Positions 46,603 through 59,828 of a stretch of 64,000 nucleotides of DNA are shown piece by piece. Source of the DNA: an uncultured Enterobacterales bacterium. GTDB taxonomy: Bacteria; Pseudomonadota; Gammaproteobacteria; Enterobacterales; CALYQQ01. The stretch spans positions 1 to 64,000 of the forward strand of contig CALYQQ010000010.1 of the NCBI GenBank assembly GCA_945288535.1, read 5' to 3'. The position numbers were made by a program, and so were the translations under genes. The notes below the pieces were generated by a model, which made no database searches, was not told the origin of the DNA, and saw nothing but the letters and a program-made list of their open reading frames with translations. Position 1 is the stretch's first letter; each line of letters begins with the position of its first letter.

Positions 46603-49600
46603 TTATGCTATAGCAGCTTTTTCTTCTATCATTTCCGATTCAGCAAAACCTCGCAATCCGACAACATGGACGTGTTCCTGCCGGCCAAAAATTTTTCGAA
46701 CTAATTTATACGTTGTGCCTTTTTCTGGACTGATATTTTCCGGCGCAGCAATAAGTAATTGCATTTCCAATCGTTCACATAGCTCAAACAAGGTCGCGAT
46801 TGACTTTGCGTCGAGACGAGCAGCTTCATCAAGAAATAATAGACGACACGGTGCAATATCTTTACCACGTATACGCCGTGATTCATCTTCCCAGCTCTGT
46901 ATGACCATAACAAGTATTGACATACCTGTACCTATAGCTTCTCCTGTTGATAAAGCACCACTCTCTGCACGAAGCCAACCATCAGCACCACGTGATACTT
47001 CTACATCTAACTCAAGATAACTACGATAATCTAGCAGTTCTTCACCAATCGTTTGGGGTGTACGCTGTCCCATATCAATTTGCGGATTTAACCGCTGATA
47101 AAGTTTAGCTAAAGCCTCTGAAAACGTTAGATGCTGACTATTAAATAAATCCTGATGTTGATCTTGTTGATCGGCCAAGATATCAAGTAATAATGTATGT
47201 GTTTCTCGAATATTTACATTTAAACGAACACTATTCACTTGACCAAAAGAAACAGATTGTAAGCCTTGGTTTAATGCTCTTATTCGGTTTTGTTCACGTT
47301 GAATTGTTTTACGAATAATACTGGCGACACTCTTAGCACTAATCGCGAGTATTTTTTCACGGCTATTAAGTTCTTCTGTCAGACGCGATAACTCAATTTC
47401 CATTTGTTCAATAGCTTCAATAGGATCGTCAGTATGAATAATATCTTGCCGTATACGTTCACGTAAATGACGGTAGACTTCAATATAGAATTGAATTTTC
47501 TTTTCAGGATTTTTTGGATCTTCAGACATCCTTAAGACATCACGTAAATGCTCATTATCAGCGACTGCTAACCGTAAAGCACCAAGGGCTTTATCTGACA
47601 TTGAACGTAATGCTTCAGCATCCAAATATGCAAGTTCACGTCGATGTAGACGTCGCTCTACGCCATTATCTTTTACTAAACGCAAAACATTGCACCATCC
47701 TGCTTTGATTTGTACAACCAACTGTCGTATTTGTTGATAATCGCGTTCAGTTTTACGAATACGCTTTTGTGATGCTTCTATTTCAGTTTCACAAATAGTT
47801 AGTTGTTTAGCTAATTGCGTTAAACGCAGACGATTATTACTTAATGCGGTATGTAATTCTTCACGACGCAATCGAGCTCGTGTTTCACTCTCTGAATCAG
47901 CACGAACCCCCGTAACACTTAAATCATTTTTAAGTTCTTTCAACATATCTTGTCGTGTATTGAAAGCACTTTTGAGTGAAGCACATAACTCATTTACTTG
48001 ATTATACTGTGTTTGCTGTTGCCGTAATCCTTCACGTGCTTGCGACCGCGCAGCTTCTGAATAGGCTAGTCGTTGACGTAATTGCTCATTTAAATCTGAA
48101 TCCTCTATTAATATGCCCGCCGAATCACTATAACTAAAATGAGATCGACGTTGTACAACCTCAGATAAAGCAAACGTTTGTTGTTTTAATAACCGTTGTT
48201 TCTCCTGCGCTTGTTGATAATCTATCATTAAAGCTTCTTGTTGGTCTGGATCGCTTTGTAATGCATTCGCAATAACGTCTAATTTTACTAATTGCGCATT
48301 ATATTTTTGTATATATTGTTGAGCTTCTTTTGCTTTTTCTAGCTCCTCCCGAACGTCTTCTACACGAGCAAGTAATGTTTTATCTTGTAGTAAATGAATA
48401 TGGGGATGTAATCGATGTAAAAGCGTTACCGTTTCTTTAATTCGCTCAATTTGTTGATGATACTGTTGTTCTTTATTTTGATAATCGGTCAATAATCGTT
48501 CTATCTCATTACGACGCTGATTATATTGTTGAATTTCAGCTTCAGGATCATTGTCAAAAGCAATACTTAAATGCGAGCCAACAAATTGACTAAAGGTTTG
48601 CTGCAATCGTTGTATTTTTTGTACATCAAAGGAAAGTGCTGCATAATGCTCTGCCAGTTTTTCTTTTTCTTGGCGTAACGTGTCAAGCCGTTTTTCCCGT
48701 GCAGCACTACCAAAAACAGGTGTAGCAGGGAAATGCGAATAACGCCATTGACGCTCACTTACTTTTACAATAACCGCATTTTTTAACTCTTCAATATCAA
48801 AAACGCTGTCATCAAATGATTGTGGATCCCCTTCAATAAGATAAAAGTCTTCGGGAACGTCATCTAAATTATCAAGTTGCTCACGAATTGCTGCCAAATC
48901 AGAAATAACAATCGCATGTCGTGCTGGCCCGTATAAAGCAGAAAAATAAGGGGCATCTTCAAGCGTAACATCTTCATAGATTTCAGAAAGAAGCACACCA
49001 TTTAATTTTTCAGCCAGCATCAGCAGACGGCTATCATCGGCTCCACTTGGTTGATTTAATCGTTCAATTTGTTCTTCAACCTCATGTTTATGCTGCTGGA
49101 TCTCGTCACGTTGTAAGCTAAGTGCTCTTTCCTTTTCTAATAAATGTTGAATTTGCGCCATAACTGACTGGCTATCGAGTAATTCGCACCCACTTTGCTT
49201 GCTAAGCTGTAATAACATATCTTGAGCAACAAACCAGGCTGGTGCTTTTTCGGCCAGTATTTTGCTATGTTGATTAATCTGCATTTGTTCTTGCAGCAAA
49301 TTTAGCCGTTGTTCACTTAATTGCTCATTCTGACCGATTATCACATCCATTTGCTGTTGGAAAGCAGATTCAGCTTGTTCCAACTCATCTAACTGATAAT
49401 CATGACTCGCGAGTTTAACAAAACGAGTAAATATCTGCTTAGCCTCTTGCTGTTGATTTAGTCGTTGTTCAAGTTCTAATAAATGTGTACGTAATGGTTG
49501 TATGCGATCTGCCATATGCAGCTGATTTGACCAGTCACGTAATAGGTTTCGTGCTTTTTGCCATGCTTGATCACGCGCTACATCACCCGAAAGTTGCTTA

Positions 49601-51048
49601 ACTAATTGATAAGCTTGTTCAAATTGTCCTTGTGCCGTCTGTAAAATATTGACTCTCTGCTCTAATAATAACAAGGATTCCGTTGATTCTACTTCACGTT
49701 TGCGAAAATTTTCTAACCAAATTGCGGCATCATTTTCTGTCAATTCAGGCAATGAACAATATTCTCGTGCTTTATCTAGGGCATCAATAGCTTGTTGATA
49801 TTGGATAGAACGTGTCTGTTGTACATCTAGTGCTTGTTGATAATCAGCCAATTGACTTTTAATTTCGTCAACTTCTTGATTAGCTACTTCATAGCGCATT
49901 TCCTTTTCAGCTAATAACTCAGCAGTTTCGGCAACGATCTGATTTTGCTCCTCTAACCGATAAGATAATTCTTCAAGTTCAGCTTGATAACGATCAATTT
50001 TTTCTTGTTGCCGTATTGCTGTCTGTACCAGGCTTAAATAATCATTCGCTGATTGATAATCTGTTTCTAAATCGTCTTCTTTTTCCTTAATTTCTTGTAA
50101 TTCTTGTGTCATATTAACATGACGCACTTGTTCATCTTTAATATGCTGATAATGAGATAATAATTCATTTCGGATGGTTAATGCTTGCTCGATACGAAGA
50201 CGACGCTCATTAGCATGACGCATATAATCAGCAGCAACATAGGCTGTAGCTTCCGATATGAGATGTTTAAATAATTCCCTTTCTGACTGAGTAATTTTAA
50301 TCGCATCTAATGTCATGCGATTTTCACGCAACGCTGACTCCATATCCTGAAATGCTTTACGTACCCCACTATTTTCAGGTAATAAATAATCACGCAACGA
50401 GCGCGTAATAGCACTAGAGATCCCACCATATAATGATGCTTCAATTAAACGGTAGAATTTACTCCTGTCGGCTGAGCTCCTTAGGCGTTTGGGGATCAAG
50501 CCTAAATCAAACATAACAGCATGATAATCACTGATTGAGTTAAATTGTTTAAATTGAACGTTTTCAATTTCATCAACGCGTTCTTTTAACTCTTGCAATG
50601 TTAAAATCCGTGCCTGTCGATCATTAAGTGCCTCTGTAACAATCTGACTTGGAACAAATACAGTAGGTAATCCCTGCAACATAAAGGGTTTAATATCAAC
50701 CTTACGATCTCGACCTGCAACTTGTTGCAATCTAACACCACATATAATACGTTGATGACGGGAATTAATCATATCCAGTAGTACATAACAAACACCTGGT
50801 CGTAGTTTTCCAAAGAGACCTTTATCTCTTGATCCCGTCGTTGCACCTGCTTCAGTTGTATTACGGAAATGTAATAATGTTAAGTCTGGTATTAATGCTG
50901 TAACAAAAGCGGCCATTGTCGTTGATTTTCCCGCACCATTGCCACCTGAAAGCGTTGTCACTAATTCGTCTAATTCAAAAGTGCGAGCAAAAAAACCATT
51001 CCAGTTAATTAATGTAAGTGAGCGAAATTTACCCCTTTCTATCATCAT
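46603..51048 (-). CDS. mukB: MukB, chromosome condensin SMC-like subunit
   Basis: This 1481-residue protein (E. coli 1486) has an N-terminal ATPase half with Walker [16 protein letters not shown] (35-42), then long coiled coils (about 290-650 and 860-1130) around a hinge (about 660-790, including [20 protein letters not shown]). The C-terminal half has the signature [18 protein letters not shown] and Walker [15 protein letters not shown]. MukB with MukE and MukF organises and segregates the chromosome. The ATG overlaps the mukE stop (ATGA). The second ATG, at 51045, fits E. coli MIERGKF equally well. Confidence 0.98.
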   Translation of the reverse strand: MMIERGKFRSLTLINWNGFFARTFELDELVTTLSGGNGAGKSTTMAAFVTALIPDLTLLHFRNTTEAGATTGSRDKGLFGKLRPGVCYVLLDMINSRHQRIICGVRLQQVAGRDRKVDIKPFMLQGLPTVFVPSQIVTEALNDRQARILTLQELKERVDEIENVQFKQFNSISDYHAVMFDLGLIPKRLRSSADRSKFYRLIEASLYGGISSAITRSLRDYLLPENSGVRKAFQDMESALRENRMTLDAIKITQSERELFKHLISEATAYVAADYMRHANERRLRIEQALTIRNELLSHYQHIKDEQVRHVNMTQELQEIKEKEDDLETDYQSANDYLSLVQTAIRQQEKIDRYQAELEELSYRLEEQNQIVAETAELLAEKEMRYEVANQEVDEIKSQLADYQQALDVQQTRSIQYQQAIDALDKAREYCSLPELTENDAAIWLENFRKREVESTESLLLLEQRVNILQTAQGQFEQAYQLVKQLSGDVARDQAWQKARNLLRDWSNQLHMADRIQPLRTHLLELEQRLNQQQEAKQIFTRFVKLASHDYQLDELEQAESAFQQQMDVIIGQNEQLSEQRLNLLQEQMQINQHSKILAEKAPAWFVAQDMLLQLSKQSGCELLDSQSVMAQIQHLLEKERALSLQRDEIQQHKHEVEEQIERLNQPSGADDSRLLMLAEKLNGVLLSEIYEDVTLEDAPYFSALYGPARHAIVISDLAAIREQLDNLDDVPEDFYLIEGDPQSFDDSVFDIEELKNAVIVKVSERQWRYSHFPATPVFGSAAREKRLDTLRQEKEKLAEHYAALSFDVQKIQRLQQTFSQFVGSHLSIAFDNDPEAEIQQYNQRRNEIERLLTDYQNKEQQYHQQIERIKETVTLLHRLHPHIHLLQDKTLLARVEDVREELEKAKEAQQYIQKYNAQLVKLDVIANALQSDPDQQEALMIDYQQAQEKQRLLKQQTFALSEVVQRRSHFSYSDSAGILIEDSDLNEQLRQRLAYSEAARSQAREGLRQQQTQYNQVNELCASLKSAFNTRQDMLKELKNDLSVTGVRADSESETRARLRREELHTALSNNRLRLTQLAKQLTICETEIEASQKRIRKTERDYQQIRQLVVQIKAGWCNVLRLVKDNGVERRLHRRELAYLDAEALRSMSDKALGALRLAVADNEHLRDVLRMSEDPKNPEKKIQFYIEVYRHLRERIRQDIIHTDDPIEAIEQMEIELSRLTEELNSREKILAISAKSVASIIRKTIQREQNRIRALNQGLQSVSFGQVNSVRLNVNIRETHTLLLDILADQQDQHQDLFNSQHLTFSEALAKLYQRLNPQIDMGQRTPQTIGEELLDYRSYLELDVEVSRGADGWLRAESGALSTGEAIGTGMSILVMVIQSWEDESRRIRGKDIAPCRLLFLDEAARLDAKSIATLFELCERLEMQLLIAAPENISPEKGTTYKLVRKIFGRQEHVHVVGLRGFAESEMIEEKAAIA

Positions 51049-51776
51049 TGCTCATCCTCAGCGACATTTGATTGACATTCATTAAGTCGTTCACGCTCTT
51101 CGATTTCGACGAGATGCACACCCTTATTTTCTAACGTTAATGCTTCACCATCACGGATCATACGTAATTGTGCCTCACGAATATTGTCACTACTACGAAC
51201 ATCAGCACCAAAACGAAATACTGATTCGCTAATACGAAATTTAGTATTATCATGATTAATAAATGTTATTATACCTAAGCGACGCAACCGATTGAGGGAT
51301 GCTCTAACTTTTTCTTGTAATTTTTGTCGATCAAAATCAGACCCTGTTGAACGTTGATTAATATATTTTAATAATTTGTTTTCATCAGAAAGATTAACTA
51401 ATTCATCGTATAATTCATTACTTGTAAAAATACCTTCGTTAGCTAATCGTTCAGGACCTAAATAGAGATAACATAAAATTTTCCCGACCATCATATCTAG
51501 TTCAGAAAGGACGGAACGTGCTATTAATGTGGTCGAACGAGGTCGAAGATAAAAAAATCCTTCTGGTGCCCGAATTAATTCGACGTTATAACGTAGATAA
51601 AAACTTTCCAGTTCATCCTGATAATCAGTCAAAAAGGTGTAATTATCCATTTCATCACAGCTAATATGACGCCCTAAACGAAGTGCACTATCTAATAATG
51701 GAAATAATGCATTGCTAATAGCTTCTGCCATACGACGTGGCATAATTTTTTCAATTTCAGTATTTATTGATGACAT
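51045..51776 (-). CDS. mukE: MukE, condensin subunit
   Basis: This 243-residue winged-helix protein has [60 protein letters not shown] and [19 protein letters not shown], nearly identical to E. coli MukE (234). It bridges MukF and DNA. The gene overlaps mukF by 20 bp and mukB by 4 bp, so translation is coupled and subunit stoichiometry may depend on it. The C-terminal tail is variable and acidic. Confidence 0.97.
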   Translation of the reverse strand: MSSINTEIEKIMPRRMAEAISNALFPLLDSALRLGRHISCDEMDNYTFLTDYQDELESFYLRYNVELIRAPEGFFYLRPRSTTLIARSVLSELDMMVGKILCYLYLGPERLANEGIFTSNELYDELVNLSDENKLLKYINQRSTGSDFDRQKLQEKVRASLNRLRRLGIITFINHDNTKFRISESVFRFGADVRSSDNIREAQLRMIRDGEALTLENKGVHLVEIEERERLNECQSNVAEDEQ

Positions 51777-53079
51777 GTGCCTGTACCTTGGCTCCGTAAT
51801 CGTTAATTTTCTGCCACTCAGCGGGCAATCCCGTAAAATCAGCGTCAGCTATACCTAATCGAACAGCCTGATCAATCAGTAAACGGGCTATATCAAAGTG
51901 ATTATTACGTGGAAATTGCAAGAGATATTCACGCATAACTTGCGCTAAATCTAAAGGTAATTGTTGTTGTTGATAAATCGCTAATGTTTGCTCAATATGA
52001 CTAACAATTTGCTCTTTTACTTCAATGAAGTCTTCATATTCTAGTTCGGCAGGCAATTCACCTGTAACATCAATATCCGCTAAAATAATGTCTTCATCAC
52101 GCATATCTAAAAGACGTTCTGCATTAGCATACGTCAATGCCCATGGTGCATCAAAATAGTCAATTACTGATTGACGTAATCGTTGGGCAAAAATACGATT
52201 TTTATCCATGTCTATTGCTGTTCTAATAAATTTGTGAACATGTCGATCATAACCAATCCATAAATCAATACTTTGTTGCCCCCAACTAATAATCCTGTCT
52301 AATTTACTCTGTAGTTCCAATACCAATTTTTCAACAAAATGTAAATGGCTATTACCAATAGTCGTATCTTGTATCCGTAATAAACTGTCTTGTAGTTTAT
52401 CACCTGCTGCTTCCAACGTATCCTGTAGTTCTCGCAGCGTATCAGATGTCTCATTTAATAATACTTCACAGCTAGATATTGCTGCTCGCCAGTCCTTATT
52501 CAATAAAGCGGCTATATTTGCTTTTACTGACTGTTGCTGCTCATCCATCACACGTTGAGATAAGTCAATACTGTCAAATATTTCTGCGACCGAATATTTT
52601 AGGGGAGCAAAGACATTACGATGCCAATAAAACTCATCACCGCCTTCTTCCGCAGCAGTAGCGGTTCGCTCTAGCTCTTGGGCAACTATCGATAATTGTA
52701 CAGATAAACGTAATGTTGAGAATTCTCGCTGACGAATGTAATAATCCGTAATTCCTATGGCTAAAGGCGTTAATCTATATATAGCATGACCTTCTGCTTG
52801 TTCACTTGTAAAACGATTGAGTAATCGTTGGCGAACCAGGTCATTAATTGCATTATTTGCTCGTATCGCTATGGTTTCCTGTGATTGTTCAAATTCAGTA
52901 TTAACATATCGGAAAGCATCAATTAATTCACCTTCTGTCATTTCACCATCAAATCGTGAACTATTTAGTGTCGCAATAGCCAGCAATAATGATAATCGCT
53001 CGGTTGATAATGTTAATGAAAAATTATTTTTTCTAGCCCAGTTTACAAGTTCAGGAATAGTCTGGGAAAACTCATTCAT
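51757..53079 (-). CDS. mukF: MukF, condensin kleisin subunit
   Basis: This 440-residue protein (E. coli 440) starts [20 protein letters not shown], which with [20 protein letters not shown] forms the N-terminal winged helix used for dimerisation. A helical middle follows, and a C-terminal winged helix that binds MukB heads. It is the kleisin of the MukBEF complex. The gene follows cmoM by 8 bp, so transcription runs cmoM-mukF-mukE-mukB as in E. coli. Confidence 0.98.
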   Translation of the reverse strand: MNEFSQTIPELVNWARKNNFSLTLSTERLSLLLAIATLNSSRFDGEMTEGELIDAFRYVNTEFEQSQETIAIRANNAINDLVRQRLLNRFTSEQAEGHAIYRLTPLAIGITDYYIRQREFSTLRLSVQLSIVAQELERTATAAEEGGDEFYWHRNVFAPLKYSVAEIFDSIDLSQRVMDEQQQSVKANIAALLNKDWRAAISSCEVLLNETSDTLRELQDTLEAAGDKLQDSLLRIQDTTIGNSHLHFVEKLVLELQSKLDRIISWGQQSIDLWIGYDRHVHKFIRTAIDMDKNRIFAQRLRQSVIDYFDAPWALTYANAERLLDMRDEDIILADIDVTGELPAELEYEDFIEVKEQIVSHIEQTLAIYQQQQLPLDLAQVMREYLLQFPRNNHFDIARLLIDQAVRLGIADADFTGLPAEWQKINDYGAKVQAHVINKY

Positions 53080-53087
53080 AATCAGTC

Positions 53088-53852
53088 CTATTTATCGTAA
53101 TTTTGCGCCATAATATGAATATAACGACCTAAACTTAAAAAAGGTTCTTTGCGGCAAAACTGTTGTTCTAAAGATAATAGCGTAGAAAAGTCAATTGATT
53201 CAGTTTGTATATAATCATGAAAAACTCTAACACCGCTTTTGCTTATTATATTCATTTCTAATTCTGTTAACCATTGATCAACATGCTGTGGATGCAAAGG
53301 ATTATCAGGCGATAACGTTCGTTTTTTCCTTTTTCGCATACCCGCATTAATATAACCTATATTGCCAAGCTGAATATTTTTGAATAGAAGTCCATTATAG
53401 TTGTAATACATTAAGGATAAGACACCTTGCGGTTGCAGATACTGTTTAAGTGTAGCTAATATTTCTCGAGGATTTGCGATCCATTCAAGAACAGCATGAA
53501 ATAAAATTAAATCGACGGGACGCTGCAAGTATTGTGCAACATCTTGTGCCGAACAGTGAATAAACTGAATAGATGATTCAACATTTTGTTGTCTGGCTAA
53601 CGTTTGCGCTTTTGCTAACATTTTGCCTGAAATATCACAAAGAATAATTTTGTGACCTAATTTTGCCAACCGACAAGCCATTATACCTTGTCCTCCACCT
53701 GCATCGAGTATGTATAATGGACGCGAGGGTTGTTCAGCAAGCCACATCGTTAAATCTTGCCATAAAATGGCTTGACGGATTTTTCCTTTATCAGTTTGAT
53801 AAATATTTTGAGAGAATTTATCTGCTATATCATCGAAATTACGGTCACTCAA
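53088..53852 (-). CDS. cmoM: CmoM (SmtA), tRNA mcmo5U methyltransferase
   Basis: This 254-residue class I methyltransferase (E. coli 261) begins [20 protein letters not shown], with the SAM loop [20 protein letters not shown], then [29 protein letters not shown] and [10 protein letters not shown]. It methylates cmo5U34 in tRNAs to mcmo5U. It is the first gene of the muk operon and diverges from elyC. Confidence 0.95.
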   Translation of the reverse strand: MSDRNFDDIADKFSQNIYQTDKGKIRQAILWQDLTMWLAEQPSRPLYILDAGGGQGIMACRLAKLGHKIILCDISGKMLAKAQTLARQQNVESSIQFIHCSAQDVAQYLQRPVDLILFHAVLEWIANPREILATLKQYLQPQGVLSLMYYNYNGLLFKNIQLGNIGYINAGMRKRKKRTLSPDNPLHPQHVDQWLTELEMNIISKSGVRVFHDYIQTESIDFSTLLSLEQQFCRKEPFLSLGRYIHIMAQNYDK

Positions 53853-54002
53853 TCAGATACTCCTGCAAATAAAAATTTTCACAATAAATGTAAAAACTTA
53901 TTATTATCTATAAATTAGTACATCAATAGAAGTAAACCACCTTAATAAGAAGAATTTTGCTAACAATAATTGACCATACTTCAATTTATAGAGGATAACA
54001 TT

Positions 54003-54758
54003 ATGCTTTTCATATTGAAAAAATTCATTGGTGGGTTACTACTGCCATTGCCATTACTACTTATTATTATCGGTTTTTCTACATTATTACTTTGGTTAGC
54101 TCGTTGGCAGAAAACAGCTAAAACGCTACTTTCCGTTAGCTGGTTGCTGTTGGTTATCTTTAGTTTGCAACCTAGCGCAGATAAATTGTTAATACCCTTT
54201 GAGCAACATTATCAGACATATAATGATGATAATCCAGTAGAATATATCATAGTTTTAGGTGGACAATATACTTATAACCCTGAATGGGCGCCATCTTCAA
54301 ATCTTGGAAGCAATTCTCTTGCGAGAGTAGTAGAAGGCATACGCCAATATAGAAAACAGCCAAATACCAAATTAGTATTTACTGGCGGAAAAGCACACAA
54401 TAATTCTGTTTCTTCTGCACAAGTAGCAGCAAATGTCGCTATTAGTCTTGGTGTTCCAGAACAATCAATTATTAAAATAGAAGACGTATATGATACACAA
54501 CAAGAAGCTAACGCAATTCATCATTTAGTTGATAAAAAACCCTTTTTATTAGTAACATCAGCGAGTCATTTACCACGTGCTATGAAATTTTTTCAACAAC
54601 AAAATATGATGCCAATTGCTGTGCCTGCTAACCAACTTGCAATACAAACAGCCCTTAATCCTTGGGAAAAAGCTATTCCTAATGCGCATTATTTACTACA
54701 TAGTCAGACAGCCTTTTATGAAGCATTAGGCACTTTATGGCAATATATTATCTACTAA
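54003..54758 (+). CDS. elyC: ElyC (YcbC), envelope biogenesis factor
   Basis: From ATG 54003 (GAGGAT at about 53991-53996) the protein is MLFILKKFIGGLLLPLPLLL, with two N-terminal membrane helices (about 8-26 and 33-57) and then a DUF218 domain: VEYIIVLGGQYTYNPEWAPS, SNLGSNSLARVVEGI, LVFTGGKAHNN, LLVTSASHLPRAMKFFQQ. An in-frame ATG 11 codons earlier lacks homologue support. ElyC supports recycling or use of the undecaprenyl lipid carrier for murein and ECA synthesis, especially in the cold. It diverges from cmoM, as in E. coli. Confidence 0.95.
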   Translation: MLFILKKFIGGLLLPLPLLLIIIGFSTLLLWLARWQKTAKTLLSVSWLLLVIFSLQPSADKLLIPFEQHYQTYNDDNPVEYIIVLGGQYTYNPEWAPSSNLGSNSLARVVEGIRQYRKQPNTKLVFTGGKAHNNSVSSAQVAANVAISLGVPEQSIIKIEDVYDTQQEANAIHHLVDKKPFLLVTSASHLPRAMKFFQQQNMMPIAVPANQLAIQTALNPWEKAIPNAHYLLHSQTAFYEALGTLWQYIIY

Positions 54759-55212
54759 CAAATTATAGTTGCATTTTTGCTGTATTTAATAAGGACAGAG
54801 TTGATTATCAATAATAAAGCGGTACTTTTGATGTATCCAATTTATAATGATAGTCACCCTATAAAATAATTCTGAATGATTAGAATAATATTAAAACATG
54901 ATAAGACACGTCATATGATAAATAAAATAATTATATAAATAAGTTTCTTATTTTAAACAATAATACTTAGTATTTTATAGTGATTATACTTCCGATATAA
55001 TCACTATAGTCATTAGGATACGTATAATGGTACTATTTAATTCATTGAACGAAGACGTCAAATTATATTAATAACCTTACGAAAAAAAACTTATTAATGT
55101 AGTAATTATGTATTTACCAAAATAATTATTAAATTATCCTTATTTTAATTACCTAATTTAATAAACACCTAAGTAAACTACTAAAAGTTAAATAATTTAA
55201 GATAATACTGAT
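54759..55212. other. 454-bp gap between elyC and the Flp pilin gene
   Basis: AT-rich with no gene, tRNA or strong hairpin that I can support. Confidence 0.6.
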
Positions 55213-55452
55213 TTATGATGAGATTGCTTTCGTAACATGATCCGTTACGTCCGTTGTTACTCTATTGAAAATAGCAGTAAACATTTTAGGCAATACACCA
55301 TCATCCCCCACAACTAATAAAGTTGCACCCACTACTCCTGCAACAACAACAGCATATTCAACAGTAGTTACAGCCGTTTTATCATCCCTAAAATACATTA
55401 AGGTAATATACGGTTTTATTAAAAATCTAAGTAGCATGGAAGATATTTTCAT
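55213..55452 (-). CDS. Orphan Flp/Fap-type pilin subunit
   Basis: This 79-residue protein has a basic N-terminus, then RDDKTAVTTVEYAVVVAGVV and a hydrophobic helix, and a short C-terminal helix (PKMFTAIFNRVTTDVTDHVT). It fits the Flp/Fap pilin pattern: a short leader, Glu at +5 and Tyr at +6 of the mature helix. The residue before the likely cleavage site is Ala instead of the common Gly. Flp pilins form type IVb (Tad) pili and are cut by TadV-like peptidase. No tad/rcp genes are within the window, so it is an orphan here; an assembly locus elsewhere is possible. Confidence 0.75.
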   Translation of the reverse strand: MKISSMLLRFLIKPYITLMYFRDDKTAVTTVEYAVVVAGVVGATLLVVGDDGVLPKMFTAIFNRVTTDVTDHVTKAISS

Positions 55453-55967
55453 TTTTCCTCTTAATCTTAGTTAATCTAGAACATTAATGATATTTTAACT
55501 TACAAAACATAGAGTTTTTTGCAAGTGGTTATTGTTATAGACCGTTTTAGATTTATTCTATCCTTAGTTCTAAGATAATTACTTTACTCTACTTTGTAAT
55601 CAGATTTAGTATATTCCTTTTCTAAGATAAATTCAAAATAATATATTATTTATATCATTAAAATATCTATCCTAAAAACAATTTGTTAAATATAATTTAA
55701 TTATTATTTACTTTACCCTAACTAAAATATAGTAAAAAATAAATAGCTAATACTATTAACTATATTGATTAGTCCATAATTCAATATGATATCTTTATTT
55801 TATATAGCATACATGGCCTCTATCAATAAAACAAAAAAACATAATTTTATATCATTAGGATAAATAAGATAAATTATACTTCCTTATAAGAATAAAATAA
55901 TAATTTAGTCAATATATCAATAAGCCTAAACTTAACAACATAAATGTGTCATTTTCTATTCTTATAC
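55453..55967. other. 515-bp gap between the pilin and topB
   Basis: No gene is supported. The left end must hold the pilin promoter. No terminator of topB is obvious. Confidence 0.55.
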
Positions 55968-57899
55968 CTATTGCTTTCGTTTATTTCTTTTTGTTTTATT
56001 TACATTACGCTTACTGCCATCCTTGGGATTAAGTGAGTTTATTTTCTGAAATAATGCAGGTATTTCAATTTGTTTCGCTTGCTCAATAAGCTCATACAAT
56101 TGTTTCTCCAATGGTTTCATAAAATCCTGATATTTGCATTGTTTCTCACTAATTTGTGCTAAAAACATTTCCCAATAAGCGGTCATATCGGGCCGAGTCG
56201 CCGTTTCTGGTAAAATATCTATTAGTGCTTTACCAGCTTCTGTAGCAATAATTGTACGTCCTTTTTTTTGTAAAAACCCTCGTTTAAAAAGCAGTTCAAG
56301 AATACCCGCACGTGTTGCCTCTGTACCGAGACCATCGGTTGAACGAAGTACTTTTTTTAATTCTTTATCTTGAACAAAACGGGCAATACCTGTCATCGCA
56401 GATAAAAGCGTTGCATCCGTAAATGATTTTGGTGGTTGTGTTTGTTTCTCTACGACTTCACCATGTTCACATAAGAGATTTTCATTCTTTTTCACTACTG
56501 GTAACGGTGGATCATCATGTTCAGTTTCTTGTTCCTTACCGGTCAATAAAATCCGCCATCCTTGCACTGTCATAAATCGTGCTTTCGCTATAAATTTACC
56601 CCCGTTAATCGTGAGATTGATGACACAACGACGATATAGTGCATCCGGACAAAATTGCATAATATATTGTCGGGCAATCAAATAATAAATATGTCGTTCA
56701 TCTTCGGTTAATATTATCTGACTTTTGCGCGCTGTAGGAATAATCGCATGATGCGCTTCTACCTTTTTATCATTCCAACAACGGTTATGCTGTTTTTTAT
56801 CAATAATAGTTGCTACTAATTTTTCTAATTCTGGCTGATGAAGCGCCATTGCAGCAAATATACTCTCTCGTCCCGCAAAGTGCTCTTCTGGTAAATAACG
56901 GCAATCTGAACGAGGATATGTAATTAGTTTATGCGTTTCATATAAACGCTGACAAATATCTAAAACATATTGGGCACTCATACCGTATCGTTTTGCGGCT
57001 TCAATTTGGAGTGCAGATAGAGAAAAAGGGAGCGGTGCTATTTCAGATTCGTTTTTATCCGAATAATTTGTAACTGTCGCAACGTGTCCGGTTATTTTTT
57101 TTACAACATGCTCAGCCAATTCACGATGGATTAATCGATCTTCTTCATCTAAATAAGGTTCACATGATTGGCTAGGTAGCCAACTTGCTGTAAAACGCTC
57201 ATTTTTTGGTGTAATAATATGTGCTTTTACTTCATAGAATGCCTTTGCTACAAAGTGTGCGATTTCATTATCTCGTTTGACAACTAAGCCTAAAATAGGC
57301 GTCTGTACTCGGCCAACAGATAAAACACCATGATAACCTGCTTTACGTCCAAGTAATGTATAAGCTCGAGTCATATTAATGCCATAGAGCCAATCGGCTC
57401 GTGCTCTAGCAAGCGCTGAAACGCATAAAGGAATAAACTCTCGATTACTCCGCAATCTCGAGATCGCTTTAGCTACAGCCTGTTTATTTAAATCATTAAT
57501 AAGGCAACGCTGCACATTTCGTTTTTTCTCAGCGGGTAATGCTAAAAAATCTAATACTTCATCAACCAATAATTGACCTTCACGATCAGGATCACCTGCA
57601 TGAACAATTTCATCTGCATCAGATAAAAGTACTTTGATGATGTTTAATTGTTTAGCTACTGAAGGACGAGGTTTAAGTAACCATCTTTCCGGAATAATAG
57701 GCAGATCGGTCAATTTCCAATGCGCAAATCGGCTATCGTAGTTGTCAGGTTCAGCTTGTTCCAGCAGATGACCAATACACCACGTAACAATTTGCCCACC
57801 ACCACATATAATGTGACCTTCTTTTTTTTGTTGAGGCTGTGGCAAAGCATCCGCAATTGCCCTCGCTAGACTTGGTTTTTCTGCAATAAATAATCGCAT
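55968..57899 (-). CDS. topB: DNA topoisomerase III
   Basis: This 643-residue type IA topoisomerase (E. coli 653) has the TOPRIM start [20 protein letters not shown] with acidic triad [20 protein letters not shown], and the catalytic Tyr in [18 protein letters not shown]. It also has [20 protein letters not shown] and a basic C-terminus ([16 protein letters not shown]). It decatenates DNA during replication and recombination. It lies beside selD as in E. coli, but across a 528-bp spacer instead of a short one. Confidence 0.97.
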   Translation of the reverse strand: MRLFIAEKPSLARAIADALPQPQQKKEGHIICGGGQIVTWCIGHLLEQAEPDNYDSRFAHWKLTDLPIIPERWLLKPRPSVAKQLNIIKVLLSDADEIVHAGDPDREGQLLVDEVLDFLALPAEKKRNVQRCLINDLNKQAVAKAISRLRSNREFIPLCVSALARARADWLYGINMTRAYTLLGRKAGYHGVLSVGRVQTPILGLVVKRDNEIAHFVAKAFYEVKAHIITPKNERFTASWLPSQSCEPYLDEEDRLIHRELAEHVVKKITGHVATVTNYSDKNESEIAPLPFSLSALQIEAAKRYGMSAQYVLDICQRLYETHKLITYPRSDCRYLPEEHFAGRESIFAAMALHQPELEKLVATIIDKKQHNRCWNDKKVEAHHAIIPTARKSQIILTEDERHIYYLIARQYIMQFCPDALYRRCVINLTINGGKFIAKARFMTVQGWRILLTGKEQETEHDDPPLPVVKKNENLLCEHGEVVEKQTQPPKSFTDATLLSAMTGIARFVQDKELKKVLRSTDGLGTEATRAGILELLFKRGFLQKKGRTIIATEAGKALIDILPETATRPDMTAYWEMFLAQISEKQCKYQDFMKPLEKQLYELIEQAKQIEIPALFQKINSLNPKDGSKRNVNKTKRNKRKQ

Positions 57900-58427
57900 A
57901 GATTATTTCATTCTTACTTATTTTGGTTATAAAACTTGGCGCATTTTATTGTATCGCCTTGAAAAACAATTTTAACTCTTTTTTTACTTAATTGATAAGC
58001 ATATATGGGATCTTAATATACTTTTAATGTTGTTGAAATGCTTACTTCATCGCATTATCAAAAAGTTGGAAGTACTAATAACCGAGTCGTTTACGAATAG
58101 AGAACAATCTATCGTTTTAATAATGACGATATGATAATCAATCTTATTGTTCCGATTACTAACGTTTAAACATCTGACACATTTTTACTATATATTCCTC
58201 AAATACCCAATTTAATTTACTTTCAACAGCTTCATATTAACAACAATTGTAGCTATTTTTCGTTGACGTTTATATCATCGGTTAACACGGTGGTGTAATT
58301 GTTCAATCTAATAAAAGTAAGTTAATTGCTCATAAAAATGTACTTTGAGCAAATTTACTGGATGACTAAACATAATAGGTTTATCTATTTCAAGCATCAC
58401 CAATAATCTAAACGTCCACGATACGCA
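57900..58427. other. 528-bp gap between selD and topB
   Basis: No gene is supported. It holds the topB promoter; selD runs toward it from the right. Confidence 0.55.
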
Positions 58428-59471
58428 TCAAATAATCTCGATTATTGGTTGTTGGATTTCTGACGCATATAACTCACCTATTTCTGTCAATGCTAAACCC
58501 TGTTTTTTAGCGATTGTATTTACTATTTGCTCAGCTTTTTCATCAACCGCCAATAATAAACCGCCAGACGTTTGTGGATCACACAAAACACTATGTTGTA
58601 AATGAGTCATATTTCCGATCAAATGACCATAACTATCAAAATTACGTTGTGTTCCACCAGGAATGCATCCTGCTTTTACATAATATTCAACATTAGGTAA
58701 TGTAGGGATATTATCATAAGTAATTTTTGCATGGAGTTCAGCACCTTGACATACCTCAATTAAATGACCTAATAGACCAAACCCCGTAATATCGGTCATC
58801 GCTTTCACGCCTTCGATTGTTGCAAATTCAGCACCAATACTATTTAGTTGACACATAATTTTTACTGCAATATCACTATCATCAGGCAATAATTTATTTT
58901 GTTTTTCGGCTGTTGTTAGAATACCAATACCTAATGGTTTGGTTAAATAAAGCTTACAGCCTGCGGTGGCTGTACTATTTTGTTTGATCTGGTTGCGATG
59001 AATTATTCCGGTGACAGCTAGCCCAAAGATAGGTTCTGGCGCATCAATGGAGTGTCCACCAGCTAAAGTTATTCCCGCTTGATGGCAAACCATCCGCCCA
59101 CCCTCGATAACTTTTTGTGCAATTTCAGCCGATAACTTTGCCACTGGCCAACCTAAAATAGCAATAGCCATAATAGGTTTACCACCCATTGCATAAACAT
59201 CACTAATAGCATTTGTTGCAGCGATACGCCCAAAATTAAAAGGATCATCAACAATAGGCATAAAAAAGTCAGTGGTACTTATAATAGCTGTGTTATTACC
59301 AATATCATAGACAGCTGCATCATCTCGCTTATCGTTTCCCACTAATAAATTTGGATCTATTTGTTTTGCTAATTCAGTGTGAAGAATAGTATCAAGAACT
59401 TTAGGTGATATTTTACAACCGCATCCAGCACCATGACTGAATTGCGTTAAACGAATAGGAGATATAGTCAT
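58428..59471 (-). CDS. selD: Selenophosphate synthetase SelD
   Basis: This 347-residue enzyme (E. coli 347) starts [20 protein letters not shown], with the catalytic Cys and Lys in GCGCK. It has [58 protein letters not shown] and [17 protein letters not shown]. It makes selenophosphate from selenide and ATP for selenocysteine and 2-selenouridine in tRNA. The active-site Cys is encoded by TGC, so no selenocysteine is needed. ydjA, which follows selD in E. coli, is absent here. Confidence 0.97.
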   Translation of the reverse strand: MTISPIRLTQFSHGAGCGCKISPKVLDTILHTELAKQIDPNLLVGNDKRDDAAVYDIGNNTAIISTTDFFMPIVDDPFNFGRIAATNAISDVYAMGGKPIMAIAILGWPVAKLSAEIAQKVIEGGRMVCHQAGITLAGGHSIDAPEPIFGLAVTGIIHRNQIKQNSTATAGCKLYLTKPLGIGILTTAEKQNKLLPDDSDIAVKIMCQLNSIGAEFATIEGVKAMTDITGFGLLGHLIEVCQGAELHAKITYDNIPTLPNVEYYVKAGCIPGGTQRNFDSYGHLIGNMTHLQHSVLCDPQTSGGLLLAVDEKAEQIVNTIAKKQGLALTEIGELYASEIQQPIIEII

Positions 59472-59828
59472 TTATTATTTAATATCCAGTAATAGAAATG
59501 ATTATATAATACCTTGCTTATCTCTCTTTGATAAGTTTAGTGATAAGACTATGATAGTATTACTTGTATCTAACTGATTATAAAAGGGAATAATATACCA
59601 ATATAGATAACTCGTTTATTGTAACTAAATGAAATAATATCGTTAGTTAAATCATTACAGAATGTTGTTATGCTTAATAAATAAGATAACCGTATATGTA
59701 GTTAATGTAATCGTTTTTTATACATATATGCATTTATTTAACCAATAAATAATTATTTTCTAAATATTCGAGTAAACTCAAAATAAGTGTAGTTTCTTTG
59801 CTTTCAATAAGGTTATTATGGGGTCCTT
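59472..59828. other. Divergent promoter region of selD and sppA
   Basis: 357 bp without a gene. E. coli has ydjA between these genes; I see no trace. Promoters of both neighbours lie here. Confidence 0.6.
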
